A stretch of DNA of 14,207 nt from Prevotella sp. CAG:485. Lineage in GTDB: Bacteria; Bacteroidota; Bacteroidia; Bacteroidales; Muribaculaceae. The stretch is from NCBI GenBank assembly GCA_000437495.1, contig FR897849.1, positions 3,829 to 18,035 on the forward strand, given 5' to 3'. Positions 1 to 7,181 of this stretch are shown one piece after another. The position numbers were made by a program, and so were the translations under genes. Position 1 is the first letter of the stretch; each line of letters opens with the position of its first letter. The notes beneath the pieces were generated by a model. The model did not search any database and was not told the DNA's origin. It saw only the letters and a list, made by a program, of their open reading frames with translations.

Positions 1-1
1 A

Positions 2-2581
2 AGCCAATGGAATACGGCGGCTGACAGCTATCCGGCTCCGTCAGCATACGCAGCAGAGCCTTCGGTGGCAGCAGCACGCCATCAGTACATTCTGTTCGGT
101 GAGAATGAGAACCGCTCGGCTGTAACGGGACCTGCCACGCTGTCAGCGGCACAGGGTCTGAGCTGGAGCGTTCTCTCGTCGAACGGCTTCACCATTTCAG
201 GCAATACCCTGCAGATACCGGCCAACGACAAGGCAACGGCTCTCGACACCGTTCAGGCTTCTCTGAACGGCTACAAGCGCCTCATCCCGGTACAGTTCGT
301 ACCCAAGGCTCCGTGGAGCGGTTCGGGCACGGCTGCCGACCCGTATCTGATACCTACACCGGAGCTGTGGAATGCCATAGGCACCCGTCAGGAACAGACA
401 GGCACCAACTATGAGGGCAAGGTGTTCAGACTCACCGCCGACCTTGACTTCGGTCAGCAGCCCATAAACATCATCGCCGCCGATCCGGCCTCTTTCAACG
501 GCATCATTGACGGCAACGGCCATTCGCTCAACAACTATGTGCTTGACATCACATCCACTTACCGTGCGCCGATAGGTGTGCTGGCAGCAAGCGGCGAGAT
601 ACGCAACCTCACCGTCAACGGCACTCAGACGGTAACGATGACTTCGGGAAATGCCTACACGGGGGGCATAGTGGCAAAATGCTACGGCAAAATCACCAAC
701 TGCGTCAACAAGTCGACGATTACGTCGAAACGCGGATACGTCGGCGGCATAGCAGGCTATGCTTACACAGGCTCCGTATTCACCGAATGTGTGAACCGTG
801 GCAAACTTGAAACGACAGCCTCGGCCGGTTACATTGCCGGCATAGTGGCATTCGGTCAGGAAGGCGTATCGTACATCAAATGCGGCAATGAAGGAACGCT
901 GACCACCACCGGCACCACGGGCTATATAGCCGGTATATGTGCCGAATCGTCGGAATCGCGTTTCGAGGAATGTTACAACAAGGCCGACATCAATCTGGAG
1001 AAGGTGCTTTACTTGGGCGGCATCGTAGGCCGAATGTCAGGCTCCAAGAATGCCACCCAGATTTACAACTTCATCAAGTGCAGCAACAGCGGCAATATCC
1101 GTGGCAAAGCACAGATTGGCGGCATCAGCACGTATGCCTCGTCGACGGTAGGCGCCGCCATGGGGCAGTACACGAATTGCGTCAACACGGGCAATCTGGA
1201 GGCCGTGAGCAACACTTCTTCCAGCTCCTCACCGGCAGCAGCCGGCATAGCCGCTCAGTATAAACCGGGCAGCTATTATCTCAACTGCAGCAACTCGGGC
1301 ACTATTTCGGTAACCGACAAGGCTTATGGAGCTGGCGGCATCTTAGGTACCACTTCTGGCGTCGCCACGCAAGACTACACCATAACGGTGGAGAACTGCC
1401 TCAACACGGGCGAGATAAAGGGTCTCGGTTCAAGCTGTTACTGGGCCGGCGGCATCATAGGGCATGCCAATGACTTTGTGTTGATAAACAACTGCACAAA
1501 CACGGCTCCTGTGAGCGCCCAGTATGGCGCAGGCGGCATCGCCGGTGCTTTGTGGGGCAAGAACGCCCGCATCGATGACAGCCGCAATACGGGCGACATC
1601 ACCGTTGACCGCCGCATGGCGGGCGGCATTGTGGGCACACAGGGTGTTGTGAATGCAAAGACTGCGTCGGCCGTCATCAGCGGCTGCTGGAACTCAGGCA
1701 CCGTAAAGAGCCTCAGCACCACAATAGGTGTGGCGACAACGTCGGCAGCTACCGATGGCCATGCCATAGGCGGCATCGCCGGTCAGTTCCCCGGTCTGAT
1801 TGAGAACTGCGCTAACTTCGGCGCCGTATCCGGTCCGACCATGGTGGCAGGTATCCTCGGCGAACCGGTTATGAACAAGTCGTCGCAGAGGTCGCAGGTG
1901 AAAGACTGCTACAATGCGGCTCCTGTGGAATGTATGGAGGGCGGTGTTATGGCAGGTATCACCATCACCAGCCAACCGGCTTTCTGGAACGATCTCAACG
2001 CACTGTCGAACTGCTATTATGCTACCGACTGGGGCAATAAGGGCGAAGTATCACCGGGCACCACGGGCGTTACTTTGGCTCAGCTCTGCAACACCAATAT
2101 CAGCGAAGGCTGGACGCTCCTCGGCAAGAATATTATGCCTGTGCCGGCAGCCATGCGCCAGGACAACGGCTGGAAGTGTAATGCGGCAGCGGTAATTCTG
2201 CGCTCTGACAATTCGTTCGACAATGTTCGCCGCAACTTCAATGTGGGCATTCCTGAGGGTGTAACCTGGACCATTGACCCGGCTACGGCTCCGCTGGAGC
2301 AACAGGGCGATTTGATGAAATGGACCACCGAAAATTACTCGGGCGCCGTTACTCTCACGGCTCGCTGCGGCGATTTCACACGCAGCTGGAAGCTGGAGGC
2401 TAAGCAGGCCACAGGCATCGGCTACCTCGACGAAACTGTGCAGGATATCCGCACCGAGCTTTGGTTTACCCCCGACGGCTTGCAGGTTCCGGCTCCGAAG
2501 AGCGCCGACGGCAAGATTTACATCAAGGTTACTATCTATGACGACGGCACGCAGACCACGCGCCGTATCACCAACAGATAA
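2..2581 (+). CDS. GLUG-repeat surface protein, 5' end outside window
   Basis: The frame is open to the left edge, so the true start lies upstream; 859 residues are visible. Residue numbers here count from the GTG at 65. A segment GSGTAADPYLI (87-96) followed by FRLTADLDFG (121-130) is the usual lead-in of GLUG-type proteins. Fourteen imperfect repeats follow (about 195-660), each with a [GA]GI[VAL] core and, about 15-40 residues later, a pattern like NCxNxGxI; this should fold as a right-handed beta-helix or solenoid. The last 50 residues (FTPDGLQVPAP, then GKIYIK and a basic end RRITNR) resemble the type A C-terminal sorting domain of type IX secretion substrates. I infer a secreted or surface-anchored adhesin or binding protein; the ligand is unknown. 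A double stop (TAA TAG) and a strong terminator follow. The repeat assignment is solid; the sorting-domain reading is less sure. Confidence 0.85.
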   Translation, partial: SQWNTAADSYPAPSAYAAEPSVAAARHQYILFGENENRSAVTGPATLSAAQGLSWSVLSSNGFTISGNTLQIPANDKATALDTVQASLNGYKRLIPVQFVPKAPWSGSGTAADPYLIPTPELWNAIGTRQEQTGTNYEGKVFRLTADLDFGQQPINIIAADPASFNGIIDGNGHSLNNYVLDITSTYRAPIGVLAASGEIRNLTVNGTQTVTMTSGNAYTGGIVAKCYGKITNCVNKSTITSKRGYVGGIAGYAYTGSVFTECVNRGKLETTASAGYIAGIVAFGQEGVSYIKCGNEGTLTTTGTTGYIAGICAESSESRFEECYNKADINLEKVLYLGGIVGRMSGSKNATQIYNFIKCSNSGNIRGKAQIGGISTYASSTVGAAMGQYTNCVNTGNLEAVSNTSSSSSPAAAGIAAQYKPGSYYLNCSNSGTISVTDKAYGAGGILGTTSGVATQDYTITVENCLNTGEIKGLGSSCYWAGGIIGHANDFVLINNCTNTAPVSAQYGAGGIAGALWGKNARIDDSRNTGDITVDRRMAGGIVGTQGVVNAKTASAVISGCWNSGTVKSLSTTIGVATTSAATDGHAIGGIAGQFPGLIENCANFGAVSGPTMVAGILGEPVMNKSSQRSQVKDCYNAAPVECMEGGVMAGITITSQPAFWNDLNALSNCYYATDWGNKGEVSPGTTGVTLAQLCNTNISEGWTLLGKNIMPVPAAMRQDNGWKCNAAAVILRSDNSFDNVRRNFNVGIPEGVTWTIDPATAPLEQQGDLMKWTTENYSGAVTLTARCGDFTRSWKLEAKQATGIGYLDETVQDIRTELWFTPDGLQVPAPKSADGKIYIKVTIYDDGTQTTRRITNR
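647..2044 (+). repeat. Array of about 14 GLUG-type protein repeats
   Basis: Inside the surface protein, the core [GA]GI recurs at residues (from the GTG at 65) near 200, 227, 258, 289, 318, 352, 393, 424, 462, 490, 520, 569, 595 and 630. Spacing is 25-50 residues. The copies have diverged, so at DNA level this is not a near-identical tandem array. Most copies keep a Cys before the Asn-x-Gly turn (for example NCVN, ECVN, KCGN, KCSN). Confidence 0.8.
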
Positions 2582-2602
2582 TAGCTATTTATAACCACAG
2601 AA

Positions 2603-2649
2603 AGTGTGCCATAAAGGAGCCGAGGCTGCCTTTATGGCACACTCTTTTT
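2603..2649 (+). terminator. Strong intrinsic terminator after the surface protein
   Basis: AGTGTGCCATAAAGG (2603-2617) pairs perfectly over 15 bp with 2629-2643; the short loop contains a further AGC/GCT pairing. CTTTTT follows at 2644-2649. It lies 22 nt after the stop codon. The stem is symmetric, but the U-run fits only the plus strand. Confidence 0.9.
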
Positions 2650-2745
2650 GCGGTTGCCCCTTACCGGCACCCCTTTCTCGAAGCCCCTTATGCGACGCAT
2701 TTATTCGACGCTAAAGCGTTCGCCTGCACCAAAATTAAAGAAAGT

Positions 2746-2767
2746 GGCGGATAGAAAAGGCGGATAG
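2746..2767. repeat. Short tandem direct repeat, 9 bp twice
   Basis: GGCGGATAG occurs at 2746-2754 and again at 2759-2767, separated by AAAA. It sits in the 150-base gap (2650-2799) between the terminator and the 3' end of cls. I see nothing else of note in that gap, including no clear terminator for cls. Confidence 0.5.
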
Positions 2768-2799
2768 GCCTGCTGAAAAGGAAAGAGGGAGGAGGGGGG

Positions 2800-4257
2800 T
2801 TAGAGGATGGGAGAGAAGAGGCGGAGGATGGACTCTAAGGCACGCTGGGGTAAGGGGCGGCTGCGCCAGGTCTTGTAGGTGAGTTTGGTGCAGTGCTGAA
2901 GGTCGCTGAAGAAGATGTCGCGCATGTGCTGGTTGAGGGTGCGGTCAAAAATCAGCAATGTCGACTCGAAGTTGTGCTCAAAGCTGCGGAAATCGAAGTT
3001 TGCCGAGCCGCCAACGGTGAGTTCGTCGTCCACAATCATCACTTTTGAGTGAATCATGCCCGTTTCGTAGAAATATACTTTTATGCCGGAACGCAAGCAC
3101 TCGGTTATATAGCTGTAGGAAGCCAGGTTAAGGAGGCGCGAATCGCTGAAGCGCGGCATCATGATGCGTACGTCGACTTTTGCCAGGGCTGCGCTCTGCA
3201 ACTCTTTGAGCAAGGCATCGGTGGGCAGGAAATATGGCGTCTGTATATACAGGCGCTTGCGTGCCGATGAAATGGCTTTCTGATAGGTAAGCGCTATGGC
3301 AGGCCATTTGCTGTCGGGTCCGGAGGTGAGCAGCTGTACGGCGGTGTCGTTGTCGATGTTTTCGGGCGTGAAGTTTATCTCCTGCCTGGGCAGCGGCCGG
3401 CCCATATAGCTCCAGTCGGAAGTAAAGGAATAGAGCAGTGTGGAGACGGCGGCTCCCCGGATGCGGAAATGGGTGTCGCGCCAGGGTGGTTTGTTGCCTT
3501 GCGGCTCCACGTATCGGTCGGCTATGTTCATGCCGCCGATGTAGCCGGTGACGCCGTCGATGACCACTATCTTGCGGTGATTGCGCCAGTTGATGCGGTT
3601 GGCCAGCTGCGGGAAGGTAACGCGCAGAAAAGGCTGCGCATCAATGCCTGCCTCGCGCATGCGTTTGAAGAACTTGCCCGACACGGAGAAACTGCCCACA
3701 TGGTCGTAGATGACCTTCACCACCACTCCGGCTTTGGCTTTCTCAATCAGTATGTCGGCGATTTCGTGGCCTATCTTATCGTCGGTGAAGATGTAATATT
3801 GCAGTAGTATGAACCACTTTGCCTCGCGCAAATCGCGTTTCAGAGATTCAAATTTATCCTTTCCCTCGGTGAATACCTGTATATCGTTGCCCACGGTAAC
3901 CGGGGTGTCGGACATTGTCTCAGACAATATCACAATCTGGCGGTTGACGTCGTCGATGTTGAGCTGTGCCGCCGGCAAAGTACGCATGGCCACCCTGTGC
4001 AGGAGTTTGCGTTTGTTGTGCCGGCTGAGACGGTGCCTGCTTTTGGGGTTGCGGCCGAAAAAGAGGTAGAACACCAATCCGGCAACGGGCAGAAAGAAGA
4101 GCACGGTGACCCAGGCAAGCGATTTTATGGGATTGCGGTTTTCGCTCAGCACCACTACTATGCAGCTGATGATGGTGATGAAATACACTATCGCCAGGAT
4201 GGTGTAAATCCACGTTTGCAATCGTATCATCAGCAGAATTTCCATAGATAGGGACAT
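2800..4257 (-). CDS. cls: Cardiolipin synthase (phospholipase D superfamily)
   Basis: Cardiolipin synthase condenses two phosphatidylglycerol molecules into cardiolipin and glycerol at the inner membrane. The 485-residue length is normal for bacterial Cls. Two N-terminal membrane segments are visible (about 16-37 and 46-67), then two phospholipase D catalytic motifs: HxKxxxxD with H227, K229, D234 followed by GGMN, and H403, K405, D410 followed by GGSANFDFRS. Both are intact, so the enzyme should be active. The start is uncertain: the ATG at 4257 lies only about 7 nt past the -7 box at 4265-4272, so the in-frame ATGs at 4245 or 4230 may be used instead. The gene appears monocistronic: the next minus-strand gene upstream, raiA, ends at 4628, and a candidate RNA terminator lies between. 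Confidence 0.93.
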   Translation of the reverse strand: MSLSMEILLMIRLQTWIYTILAIVYFITIISCIVVVLSENRNPIKSLAWVTVLFFLPVAGLVFYLFFGRNPKSRHRLSRHNKRKLLHRVAMRTLPAAQLNIDDVNRQIVILSETMSDTPVTVGNDIQVFTEGKDKFESLKRDLREAKWFILLQYYIFTDDKIGHEIADILIEKAKAGVVVKVIYDHVGSFSVSGKFFKRMREAGIDAQPFLRVTFPQLANRINWRNHRKIVVIDGVTGYIGGMNIADRYVEPQGNKPPWRDTHFRIRGAAVSTLLYSFTSDWSYMGRPLPRQEINFTPENIDNDTAVQLLTSGPDSKWPAIALTYQKAISSARKRLYIQTPYFLPTDALLKELQSAALAKVDVRIMMPRFSDSRLLNLASYSYITECLRSGIKVYFYETGMIHSKVMIVDDELTVGGSANFDFRSFEHNFESTLLIFDRTLNQHMRDIFFSDLQHCTKLTYKTWRSRPLPQRALESILRLFSPIL

Positions 4258-4264
4258 CAGGCCG

Positions 4265-4293
4265 TAAAGTTACAAAAAAATTATTGTTTGCAA
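4265..4293 (-). promoter_or_regulatory. Candidate promoter of cls
   Basis: On the minus strand TAACTTTA (4272-4265) matches the Bacteroidetes -7 element TAnnTTTG except for the last base. TTG at 4293-4291, 18 nt upstream, can serve as the -33 element. Transcription would begin near 4259, just before the first candidate ATG. Confidence 0.5.
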
Positions 4294-4306
4294 GGCTCTT
4301 TGCAAA
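4287..4306. promoter_or_regulatory. Inverted repeat overlapping the cls -33 region
   Basis: TTTGCAA (4287-4293) and TTGCAAA (4300-4306) form a perfect 7-bp inverted repeat with a 6-nt spacer. One arm overlaps the proposed -33 element, so it could be an operator for cls. There is no direct evidence of a bound protein. Confidence 0.35.
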
Positions 4307-4361
4307 AATTTTTAATCCATTCCGGTTTCCTGCGCCTGAAAAATGCGCAATCCTCAGGGGT

Positions 4362-4396
4362 AAAAGAAAGAGGAACGCTTTCTCAAGCACTCCTCT
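4362..4396 (-). terminator. Intrinsic terminator with GAGA tetraloop
   Basis: On the minus strand AGAGGAGTGCTT pairs with AAGCGTTCCTCT (with two G-U pairs) around GAGA, a GNRA-type loop. A T-rich tail TTCTTTT follows at 4368-4362. It could end the small RNA and catch read-through from xerC-raiA. Confidence 0.65.
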
Positions 4397-4455
4397 CTGT
4401 AGCTTAACTAAATAGATTCTTACATGTCAGGTCTATAGGCTATGTTTCCTAATCC
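4362..4455 (-). ncRNA. Candidate small RNA of about 94 nt
   Basis: A gene-free stretch on the minus strand has a complete transcription unit. A -7 box TAACTTTG (4467-4460) lies 20 nt downstream of a TTG -33 element (4490-4488). The predicted start is near 4455. The unit ends in a 12-bp stem with two G-U pairs capped by a GAGA loop (4396-4369) and followed by TTCTTTT. Between them, TAGC/GCTA, CTA/TAG and TAGA/TCTA can pair in nested order around a loop of about 15 nt, giving a bulged hairpin. No ORF of useful size is present. The architecture recalls the Bacteroidales-1 RNA class, which is described as bounded by a Bacteroidetes promoter and a terminator; I cannot verify membership. It might instead be a short leader or an unrelated sRNA. 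Confidence 0.5.
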
Positions 4456-4459
4456 GTTG

Positions 4460-4490
4460 CAAAGTTAACACAAAAACCTGAGGGCGGCAA
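4460..4490 (-). promoter_or_regulatory. Promoter of the candidate small RNA
   Basis: TAACTTTG at 4467-4460 fully matches the Bacteroidetes -7 consensus TAnnTTTG. TTG at 4490-4488 is the -33 element with a 20-nt spacer. No protein gene starts downstream within reach: cls begins about 200 nt further and has its own candidate promoter. Confidence 0.55.
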
Positions 4491-4568
4491 TAGTACCGGG
4501 GATTTGTTAACTTAATTTAACTAAAGGTGCCTTTTCAGACGTGCTTGAATCTTTTGGTTTCGGCATCT

Positions 4569-4616
4569 GATTGCCTTACTAAGAGACGATTTATGCGTCT
4601 CAGAATCGGGGCAATC
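4569..4616 (-). terminator. Two-part stem-loop behind raiA
   Basis: An outer pair GATTGCC/GGCAATC (4569-4575 with 4610-4616) encloses an inner pair GAGACG/CGTCTC (4583-4588 with 4596-4601). It starts about 12 nt after the raiA stop. No T-run follows on the minus strand, so it is either an atypical terminator or a 3' structure that stabilises the mRNA. Confidence 0.45.
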
Positions 4617-4627
4617 ACGGGCCGGAG

Positions 4628-4921
4628 TTATTTCTTACCTTTCAGCTTTTCGAGCTGACGTTCGAGTGCTTCGAGGCAGAGGTCGATGGCTTCCTCAAAG
4701 CTGTCGGCGGTTTTGGAGGCGAAGAGGTCTTCGCTGTTGGGGACGGTGAGCAGCACGGCTGCTTCTTTGTTCATGGAGGTTTCGGGCTTTACAACCTTCA
4801 ACGTTACGTCGACGCCGGTAATGGTTTCATAACGGCGGCTCAGCTTGTCAAGCTTCTTGTTGATAAAGGCGGTCAGCTTCTCGGTGATGTCGAAATGGAT
4901 CGCGTTGATTTGTACTTCCAT
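4628..4921 (-). CDS. raiA: Ribosome hibernation factor, HPF/RaiA family
   Basis: This short HPF/RaiA-type protein of 97 residues binds the 30S decoding region in stationary phase and silences or protects ribosomes. It shows the family's beta-alpha-beta pattern: MEVQINAIHFDITEKLTAFI at the start, KLDKLSRRYE in helix 1, VDVTLKV in the central strand, and a C-terminal helix FEEAIDLCLEALERQLEKLK. It lacks the dimerising C-terminal domain of long HPF. The ATG at 4921 is chosen because it begins the conserved first strand; extending the frame upstream would run into xerC. It lies 7 nt after the xerC stop, so the two are probably cotranscribed, an arrangement I associate with Bacteroidetes. Confidence 0.92.
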   Translation of the reverse strand: MEVQINAIHFDITEKLTAFINKKLDKLSRRYETITGVDVTLKVVKPETSMNKEAAVLLTVPNSEDLFASKTADSFEEAIDLCLEALERQLEKLKGKK

Positions 4922-4928
4922 GGTTAAT

Positions 4929-5828
4929 TCATTTTTTTGCCTTGGGATGGGCCTGATTATAATTTTTTTTAAGTTCCTCAACCGACAGATGTGTGTAGAT
5001 CTGCGTCGTGGCGAGCGACGAGTGGCCAAGGAGTTCTTTTAACGTTCTGAGGTCGGCACCTCCGCGCAACATTGCTGTGGCGAAAGTATGACGCAGCGTG
5101 TGCGGCGATTTGCGCGACACGTGCGTTGAGCCAAGCTCTATCTTTACAATGCTTGCAATGGAGTTAAAGTTCAGGCGCTTGCCCCGGTTGCCCACCAGCA
5201 GCGGCCCGGGAGCGGCAAAAATCACGTCGCGGGCAGCGCGGTATTCGTCGATATGCTGCAGGAGCTGCGGCGCCAGAGGCAGGATGCGTTCCTTGCCTCG
5301 TTTGCCCCTGACTTTGAGGGTGCATTGTGCGGGGGAAATGTCGATGTCGTTGAGACTGATGATTTCAGCGCGGCGCATACCGGTGGCATAGAGCAGCTCT
5401 ATGATGAGGGCACCGCGCAGGCGACTGAAGCGCTCCAGCGACGTCTCGGCAGGAGGGGCAATTGTGTCGGCCGCCAGCAGACGCTCCATCTCCTCTTCCC
5501 TGACGGGCGTGGGGAGTGCGGAACTCATTTTAGGGAGCTTCAAGTCCTGACAGGGGTTGCGGCTGATGGTGCCCAGACGCTGATGATACCGGAAAAAGGC
5601 TGCGAGGGAGGAGGCGAAACGCCTCAGGCTGCGGGGCGAACAGCCTTCGCGTGCCCGCTGAGCGAGCCAGGCTCTGACGTGGCGCTGCTCAACAGCGGCA
5701 ACACTGAATGGGATGTGTGTGTCTTCAGCATACCACGAGGCAAACCGGCGCAAATCAGCCATATACACATTCACAGTATATTGCGAGCGGTTGAGCTCAT
5801 AGCGCAGATAAGCCTCGTAATCCTTCAT
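4929..5828 (-). CDS. xerC: Tyrosine recombinase XerC
   Basis: A 299-residue XerC/XerD-family recombinase that would resolve chromosome dimers at dif with its partner. The N-terminal SAM-like DNA-binding domain covers about 1-95. The catalytic domain has the full set of residues: R152 in YATGMRRAEI, K176 in GKRGKER, H243 and R246 in HTLRH, H269 in LGHS, and the nucleophile Y278 in QIYTHL. Length and spacing are standard for a housekeeping Xer protein rather than a phage or integron integrase, and the raiA neighbour supports this. XerD-type function cannot be excluded from sequence alone. No consensus promoter was found; the gap to the porin upstream on the same strand is 96 nt. Confidence 0.9.
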   Translation of the reverse strand: MKDYEAYLRYELNRSQYTVNVYMADLRRFASWYAEDTHIPFSVAAVEQRHVRAWLAQRAREGCSPRSLRRFASSLAAFFRYHQRLGTISRNPCQDLKLPKMSSALPTPVREEEMERLLAADTIAPPAETSLERFSRLRGALIIELLYATGMRRAEIISLNDIDISPAQCTLKVRGKRGKERILPLAPQLLQHIDEYRAARDVIFAAPGPLLVGNRGKRLNFNSIASIVKIELGSTHVSRKSPHTLRHTFATAMLRGGADLRTLKELLGHSSLATTQIYTHLSVEELKKNYNQAHPKAKK

Positions 5829-5924
5829 ATCGCCGTCGCTTTTACATATTTAACGTGCGGCGGAAGCTTTATATTTTACCGGCCACGGATTAATTTTTCC
5901 CGCACCGTGTCAGTCAGGGAGCCG

Positions 5925-7073
5925 TCAGAAGATTATCTGCAGGCGAGCCAGGAAAGTGCTGAGGTCGACTTTCGGACCGAGGTCTGAGTCCCAGCGATGC
6001 GTGTAGGCATAGCGGAACCGGAAAATCATGTATTTGTTGATGTAGTAATTCACCGTGGCGCTGACGTCGTTGAGTCGGCCGCCCCAGATATCGGCTTTTG
6101 GCGATGTGAGGGTTGTGTAGTTGTAGCTCAGCACCAGCTCAAGGCTTTTGGGAGCAGGCGTGGCAAGACCCCCGTCAACCATGTTATAGCCGTATTTGGA
6201 GCCAAGCAGCAGTCCTCGCAGCATTACGTAAGCGCCCTGGCCGGTAAAGGCATGGATATGGCTGCGGCGGTTGTAGCGGTTGAAGAAGTACTGCGATTCA
6301 AGGGCAAAGCGGTCGTAGCTGAGAAGCAGCTCGGGGGTGAACTTAAACATGTTCATGGCATTGTCGACGGTTGCTCCCACAGCCTTCACCTTGTCCACGC
6401 GCACCGGGAAATTGGCGCCGAGAGTGAAGTTGTGGTGATTCAGCCCTTCGTCGGAACTGTAGATGGGAGTGCCGAAGCCGCCCGATATGCCGAACTGCAG
6501 CGTTTTGCCGTCGGAGTGGAAAGGCCTGGCGATGACGCGCGACAGCACCCCGTAGCCCTGCTTGCCCATCTGATTGGCGGTGAGGAACATAGACTGCGTC
6601 TCAACATGGAAAGAGGCCGTAGCGAGCCATTTGTCGGCCGAGTGTTCATACATGAACCCAAGCTGACGCGGTGCGTTGAAGACCTCGTTGCTGGTGGGTT
6701 CCTCCATGGTTACTTTCATTGACGAGGATGTGGCGCTCTGCAGGCCATATTGATGAATGAAGTTACCGCCGCGTATCAGGTTCTCATCGTCAAAATTATA
6801 TTCAATATATATGTCTTTGAGACCGACTTTGCCGTAAGCATAACCTATGTCAACTTTGGCCGTCCAGTTACCGTAAGAAGCCTTCACGCCTGCGCGGGCG
6901 TCGGGGATGGCCAGACCCGGTTTGAAAAGGTCGCCGTAATTGCCGGCAAAGAGGGCGCCGTCGAGCAGAATGCGGCCCGTGGGACTGACTTTGAGCTTAG
7001 GCTCATCTGCGGACTGTGCCCAGACCGAGACGCCAAAGGCACATAACAAGCATACGAGTAAGATTTTTTTCAT
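5925..7073 (-). CDS. OprP/OprO-like (phosphate-selective type) outer-membrane porin
   Basis: A 382-residue outer-membrane beta-barrel protein with a clear signal peptide (MKKILLVCLLCAFGVSVWA, cleavage near residue 19). The mature part begins KVSPTGRILLDGALF, continues with alternating amphipathic strands rich in Tyr and Gly, and ends with phenylalanine (LARLQIIF), the usual barrel-assembly signal. The overall pattern fits the porin O/P family, which includes the phosphate- and pyrophosphate-selective OprP and OprO of Pseudomonas. The lysine ladder that gives phosphate selectivity cannot be confirmed here. It lies 108 nt downstream of an acid phosphatase on the same strand, consistent with uptake of released phosphate. 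An inverted repeat in the gap may give it partly separate expression. Confidence 0.75.
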   Translation of the reverse strand: MKKILLVCLLCAFGVSVWAQSADEPKLKVSPTGRILLDGALFAGNYGDLFKPGLAIPDARAGVKASYGNWTAKVDIGYAYGKVGLKDIYIEYNFDDENLIRGGNFIHQYGLQSATSSSMKVTMEEPTSNEVFNAPRQLGFMYEHSADKWLATASFHVETQSMFLTANQMGKQGYGVLSRVIARPFHSDGKTLQFGISGGFGTPIYSSDEGLNHHNFTLGANFPVRVDKVKAVGATVDNAMNMFKFTPELLLSYDRFALESQYFFNRYNRRSHIHAFTGQGAYVMLRGLLLGSKYGYNMVDGGLATPAPKSLELVLSYNYTTLTSPKADIWGGRLNDVSATVNYYINKYMIFRFRYAYTHRWDSDLGPKVDLSTFLARLQIIF

Positions 7074-7120
7074 GGTTCTCGCGACATTGATTTAACGGTG
7101 TAACAGAAAAGTACAGAAAG

Positions 7121-7169
7121 ACCCTTTACCGGCGTTATTTCCGCATGAAGATGACGTCGGCAAAAGGGT
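7121..7169 (-). terminator. Inverted repeat between phosphatase and porin genes
   Basis: ACCCTTT (7121-7127) pairs with AAAGGGT (7163-7169), and a further CCG/CGG pairing lies inside. On the minus strand the stem is followed by TTTCTGTACTTTT. The loop is long, so this is a weak terminator or attenuator. Confidence 0.35.
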
Positions 7170-7181
7170 TAAAAAGAGGGT

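Noticed and set aside
4258..4627. tRNA genes, as might be expected near raiA in Bacteroidetes
   Set aside because: No cloverleaf or T-arm consensus was seen on either strand in this gap.
4922..5029. Upstream extension of the raiA frame into xerC
   Set aside because: It is a basic, low-complexity shadow of xerC; the conserved HPF strand begins at 4921.
5253..6722. Plus-strand frames of 244 and 241 codons opposite xerC and the porin
   Set aside because: They are mirror frames of well-supported genes with no recognisable motifs.
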